Source: Protea cynaroides (Eukaryota; Streptophyta; Magnoliopsida; Proteales; Proteaceae). Taken from it: a stretch of DNA of 64,000 nucleotides. The stretch covers positions 73,553,435 through 73,617,434 of the forward strand of contig CM053269.1 of the NCBI GenBank assembly GCA_028583415.1. Reading direction: 5' to 3'. Below the pieces are notes generated by a model. It was not told the DNA's origin. It did not search any database and saw nothing but the letters and a program-made list of their open reading frames with translations. A program made the translations under genes and the position numbers. Below, in pieces: positions 59,640 to 64,000 of the stretch. Numbering within the stretch: the stretch's first letter is position 1; each line of letters begins with the position of its first letter.

Positions 59640-60640
59640 CCCTCCACTCTGGAAGTCGCATCAAGTGGATGAAGGGGTGTCCTTATTGGTTTGGTGTTGG
59701 TTTTAGCAAAATAGTTGGTCTTTTAGTGTATATATATATATATATAAAAGACCGATTATTTTGACCAATAAAAACTTTTGACAAAAGATTTCCCACTTGG
59801 ATTTTGATGTAAAAATTGAGAAGAAAGGGTTTAATGTGAGAAAAGAGTTCTAGATTGGAATTAGGCCAAAAGGTCAACACAATAGTTACATTGTTTTCCA
59901 AATTAAGGAGTCTGCACTGCTGTTTAACTTCGTAGAGACACAATAAAAAAAACATTTAATAAAATAAGAGTGGAGAATCAAAACATCTTCCATAGTTGAC
60001 CCCACCGATAATAATGAAAGAAAATGAAGATTAGTCAAGTAAGAGGCTGCCACCATCATTCATTTGTTTCTTCAATAATTATAGTCGTCTACTTGAATCC
60101 ACTCCATGATCGAGATCAAGATCGAGAGTACCATATGCTTCAATATCTTAATTAACTTGAATGATTCTTTTTTCATTGCGGATTGAGAGATATATCCCTT
60201 CCACTCAAGAGACACATCGCAATAGTTGCTATGAAATTGATGGTAAGGCTCTAAAATGTGCAAAGCCACTTACCCCCTATATTCAAAGTTCCCATAATAC
60301 CCTCCCTTTTATCTAACCGCCCACAAAAGTCCCTTTTTGAAAAGTGCTTCCCCCTGCCCCCCCTAACCCTCCCTACCCCCCCCCCCCATGTAAATTTCTA
60401 TAATACCCCTATCTCTTCGTAGAGTCATTATGATTCTTTTTTTCTTGCTTTATTTCCTTAGAAACCTCTGACACTTTCTTATTACTTGAAAAGAATAGGG
60501 GTTTGGAAATTGGAATCCAAATTACTACATTACATTCTGAAATGAAACTCTGTAGCCATTTTTGGCAAGCAGAACCCTCAGATCACCCATCCCAATAGTC
60601 TGATCCAAACTTTCTTAATCTATTAGCAAGATGATCGATG
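59640..60640. repeat. Dispersed repeat, copy 3
   Basis: Closest to 42340-43920: both contain ttagtcaagtaagaggctgcca, agaagaaaggg, tctagattgga, and near the end gaaactctgt.gccatttt. A C-run (60376-60387) and a short (TA)n run (59728-59743) lie inside. No protein found. Confidence 0.55.
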
Positions 60641-62453
60641 ATCGATAATTTTTTTCCTCAATCATCGACCTTATCAGATACAGATATGAATCTAATATGG
60701 AATTTCAACTATCTTTAAATCCCTAACTTTTGTAACCAAACTTTCTCCTTAGGAGATACAATTTGTTTTTAATCTATATCTCTCAATTGTCTTAATCTCA
60801 TGATTATTTTTTTCCTTATTCTCTAAAATATGTCGATTCTTCAGGAACCTTAAAATTATATATCCATTTACATCCTCAAATTATTCGTTTAACAAGCAAA
60901 GACATGGACCTATTGTCCACAAAAACATACAACTTCATATTATATTAATTCTCAATATCCAAACATATTTTCTTGGGTAATAGCTTTCAAATACATAGGA
61001 AAAAGAAACAAATCCCCCTCGTTGGTACGGTTGTCACAAAATTTCTTTCTTGGATTCTCCAACTCTCTGATTCCTGAGGATTTCATGGCCAACAGCTATA
61101 AAGGATGCAATAGAAGTAGTAGGCTTCAACGTGTTCATTACAATCATGACTAACCCACCCTTTTGTCTCCCATGTGGGAGTCTCCACTTGCTTCCTCTCA
61201 TTTTCATATAAAATCAAATTTTCACGCTCAAAGGAAAGCTCCCCAAAAAAAATGGGCTGTAGATGTCACGCCCGTTGACAAACGGTGTTTAGAGATTGAC
61301 ATGTGGGCCCTTCTGTTTGTATAATTACGGAATTACCTAAATACCCATAATTAGGACGCGTGATTGTCTTTTGTGTTCCCTCAATTTTGGAGGGCTCAAG
61401 CTACCATAGCTCTCATCATCATTATTTAATGTTTTAATCAGTCTAGCATAATATCTGATAGGATGAAATTTCATGCGTCCTCTATCACAAAAGTACGTTT
61501 GTCATCAGTTGGTTACTTGGTTCTTAAGAGATTCAAAGTTCATCTACACGTGGGTTCACAAAAGATGTAAATGTTTAGTGGAAAATACAAGTGCATCCAT
61601 TTGAAGCTATCCATATCCAATCGGGGGTAATCAGGGTATTTGAATCTGAATTTTGATAATTCCATTAAGTAATAAATTTTTGGATGAAAAAAAATTTATT
61701 TTTGAGGACATACACAAAACATTACTGCAGAAACTTTGTAATTAGTCAAGGAATCAGCTATGATGTTAAACTCTTATACAACGAAAGATTAAATACATTT
61801 ATCAAAATAGACCAAGTTAAGTAGCTAATGATTTTAAGGGTTCTTGAAGATTTAACAGATTTTACAGAATGAGAAAAAAGAGAATCATAAGACGCAAAAA
61901 TTGACAGACATGAATTGTGTGAATTATATATATTTTGACCAGAATGAGGAATACAAAATAAAAATAAACATGAATTAAAAACACCAGCCAACATTAGTAT
62001 ATCGTGAACGATAAACTGGATGGGAAGAAAATTGATTGATAGACATGAATTGGGCAGATCATATATATTGATCAAATTGAGGAAGGTGTAAGTTACATAG
62101 GTCAGGAATGTAAATGGATAGTCAAAAATCTGAATTTGATTCGTATTTGTATCCGTGTTCGTGAAGGATCTGTGCGTGTTAATACAACAATAATTGATTT
62201 GGATGATTGCAATAGGCAAGAATAAGCCATAAAAGATCTATAATCAACTAAAAATTTCTTGAATCGGGAAGAATCAAGATCAATCGTGGCTGATTTCAAT
62301 CCGATTCGGCTGATCCGATCTTGATTCATTAAATATTCAAAAAGTTTTTCTTCAAAGCAGAGATACAGATTGGAAATACAACTTACAAATACTGAGTCAT
62401 TTTCATGTCCGAGTCTGACTCGTTATGGTTTCAAGTAGTTTACGTTGTTAGTA
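60641..62453. other. Intergenic, no gene seen
   Basis: AT-rich. It contains one copy of the AAATGGATA repeat (about 62108-62165) and, at 61827-61885, a relative of the sequence around 23378 and 23620 (attttaagggttcttgaagat). The last part is the 3' flank of the MIZ1-like gene. ORFs on the - strand (61758-62219, 153 aa) have no family features and are rich in Ile/Asn/Ser, as expected from AT-rich noncoding DNA. Confidence 0.45.
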
Positions 62454-63239
62454 TCAGATTCTGAGGAGGAAGATGCTGAGTTCAGGTCCTCCGGTTCCAT
62501 CTGGGTTCATCATATAAAATGCTTCCGAGTCACGATTACCCACGACTCGTTCAAACCTGGCTCTCATGTACATAAGCTCTCCTTCCCAAACATTTCCATT
62601 CCTAATCCTGGTTTTATCCACAGGAATCACACCAGCACCGATCGACACGGTCTGAACTGTACTCAGCACGTGCCAATCTGAGTCACTACACGTGCGTGAC
62701 ACGGCGTACCCACACTTCCTTCCATTGCAGTACATCGTCCAAATGGGTTCCTTGAACAGCTTCACCGACGACCGGCCACCGGAAGAGCCCTTGTCACACT
62801 CGAGGGCGATCCTGACGAGCCCTGATGACATCTCCTTCACTAATGCTGACGTGGACATGGCCAGTTCCAGCAGTATCACTGGTTCGGATCTGGGTTCCTC
62901 TTGTACCACGAAGCTGATATGGCCTTTTTTGTGCCCGAACAGGGTGCCGGTGACTTTACGGCCGATCGACGGTGCCGGAGAGAAACGAGAAGGAATGCTT
63001 AGCCACCTACACGTGGCGGTTGGGATTATGGAAGGTAGCGAGATGAGGTCAAGAAGTGAACGGACGATTGCTGCAACGTTTCTGGTTTTGTTGGGGGGAG
63101 TAAACACAAGTGGCCTGTTTGATGGTCCGTTGGTTTCAGAAGTGGGTGCTGTTGATCTTGCATAGTTTGCAGGGAGGATCTTTCGGTTGCTTCTGCAGTT
63201 GCTGCTGTTCCTTTGTAGTATCAGTTCTTCTGGTTTCAT
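62454..63239 (-). CDS. MIZU-KUSSEI 1-like protein (DUF617)
   Basis: 261 aa in one exon, as is usual in this family. Residues 1-85 are variable and basic/Ser-rich; the conserved DUF617 domain covers about 95-261. Family blocks: GTLFGHKKGHISF (98-110), SEPVILLELAMSTSALVKEM (118-137), SGLVRIALEC (139-148), EPIWTMYCNGRKCGYAV (164-180), GELMYMRARFERVVGNRDSE (220-239) and FYMMNPDGTGGPELSIF (241-257). Arabidopsis MIZ1, the founding member, is needed for root hydrotropism; whether this member does that is not shown. No signal peptide or membrane segment. The frame is intact. Confidence 0.93.
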   Translation of the reverse strand: MKPEELILQRNSSNCRSNRKILPANYARSTAPTSETNGPSNRPLVFTPPNKTRNVAAIVRSLLDLISLPSIIPTATCRWLSIPSRFSPAPSIGRKVTGTLFGHKKGHISFVVQEEPRSEPVILLELAMSTSALVKEMSSGLVRIALECDKGSSGGRSSVKLFKEPIWTMYCNGRKCGYAVSRTCSDSDWHVLSTVQTVSIGAGVIPVDKTRIRNGNVWEGELMYMRARFERVVGNRDSEAFYMMNPDGTGGPELSIFLLRI

Positions 63240-63254
63240 TGTATGTTACAGATC

Positions 63255-63291
<37 letters not shown>

Positions 63292-63671
63292 TCTGGTGGT
63301 TGGCTTTCTTTTTTTCTTTCTTTGCTGCAAGTACTAAGGTAGGGAGATACGGAGATTGAGAGAGACACAGTGAGAGAGAGAGGGATGAAGGGGGGTTCTG
63401 GGGGGTGATGGTTGTAGTCTTGCTTTGCTGTGACCACTGAAAAATGAGAGAGAAAGTGTGTATGGAGGACGAGGATAAAGTGGGAGACAGAGGTGATGAT
63501 GGTGTTGGGAGATTGCCAATGAAAAAAGAAGACGATGGAGGTATATGAAGATGATCCCTTTCTGATATTTTCTGATTGAAGGTTAGTTTGTATATTAATA
63601 TCCAACCGTAATGAACCAGGAGTTGGATAATTGTGGTTCATCAAGTGGAGACTTAAATGAGGCTAATTGTA
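63240..63671 (-). promoter_or_regulatory. 5' leader and promoter of the MIZ1-like gene
   Basis: Directly upstream of the start codon is a (GA)n run of about 35 bp (63256-63290), which reads as (CT)n on the gene strand, with more CT-rich sequence (63350-63380). Such tracts are frequent in plant 5' leaders. No certain TATA box is seen. Confidence 0.5.
63256..63290. repeat. (GA)n microsatellite
   Basis: About 17 GA units, 17 bp upstream of the MIZ1-like ATG. Confidence 0.95.
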
Positions 63672-64000
63672 GGGGTTACATCGGGTTTTATAGGTTCAAA
63701 TCCAAATATGTTCATTAAGAGGTTCAGACTGAGTGCATTGCACTGATCACATTACTAATGGGCAGTTCAATTTTGGGTTGGTATCGATTTAGTTTGGGTC
63801 TGTTATGGTTGAAAATCTGGTAAGAAATTCATTAAGGCCTTTTAAGAGGTTGAAGTAATGAAACTAGGTTTAATATTAGGTTTAAATTGATTTGATTCCG
63901 ACTAATGGGTTCAGGCTCATCGATCCATTTTTTCAGATCGATTTCAAGCTAACCTTGAACAAATGGAGACCAGTAGAATATGTCATACCTCAATCGAAAC
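63672..64000. mobile_element. Possible hAT-type element, cut by the window end
   Basis: It starts TAGGGGTTACATCGGGTTTTATAG in outline and continues with words of the hAT MITE family (catcgggttttata, gttcattaag, aatgggcagttc), comparable to 44376-44480. The other end is outside the window. Confidence 0.4.

Noticed and set aside
61758..62219. 153-aa ORF on the - strand
   Set aside because: Long for the region, but rich in Ile/Asn/Ser/Phe with no motif, and partly overlaps the AAATGGATA repeat.
62692..63165. 157-aa ORF opposite the MIZ1-like gene
   Set aside because: Shadow; the - strand protein is a clear DUF617 member.

Overview
This is nuclear DNA of a flowering plant. The evidence is spliced plant genes with GT-AG introns, plant-specific gene families, and plant-type LTR retrotransposons, LINEs and hAT transposons. 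GC content is low. No coding sequence here names the species; the repeats look like those of a non-grass angiosperm, and I cannot go further.  Three host genes are supported. On the + strand, 20004-22644 is a four-exon choline-transporter-like (SLC44/PNS1-type) membrane protein of 541 aa. On the - strand, 38524-39081 is the N-terminal acetyltransferase NAA10 (catalytic subunit of NatA), in one exon with a 13-histidine tail. On the - strand, 62454-63239 is a MIZU-KUSSEI 1-like (DUF617) protein in one exon. They are unrelated and do not form a pathway. Small decayed host fragments are a pentatricopeptide-repeat piece (28690-28930) and an F-box/LRR piece carried inside a transposon (50118-50384).  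Most of the rest is nested mobile DNA. Region 1-16602: a LINE (- strand) split by a 2.2-kb solo LTR with exact 5-bp target duplications; three copies of a Ty3-like LTR; and the 3' end of a Sirevirus-like copia element whose 3' LTR was itself hit by one of the Ty3-like LTRs. Region 16603-25845: tandem repeats, small inverted-repeat elements, the transporter gene, and a short LINE tail. Region 25846-34432: a third long copia solo LTR, then a gag-protease-only Ty3-like element with TSD CCTAG. Region 34433-43950: a TRIM, a small solo LTR, NAA10 and several MITEs. Region 44028-52271: a TRIM-like tandem LTR array that received a complete 6,698-bp hAT transposon with a 12-bp perfect TIR and an exact 8-bp TSD. 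Region 52305-58083: a degenerate Tnt1-like copia element. Region 58084-64000: dispersed repeats, a hAT MITE and the MIZ1-like gene.  The observations I rate highest are: (1) the three Ty3-like LTRs keep a cluster of GGTCG words at matching positions, but the flank of the word changes coherently from copy to copy; (2) the complete hAT element carries its own BED-finger transposase and a captured F-box/LRR fragment, and its TIRs match several MITEs in the window; (3) CAG/CTG trinucleotides are absent over 532 bp inside one retroelement, a possible assembly artefact of methylated CHG sites.
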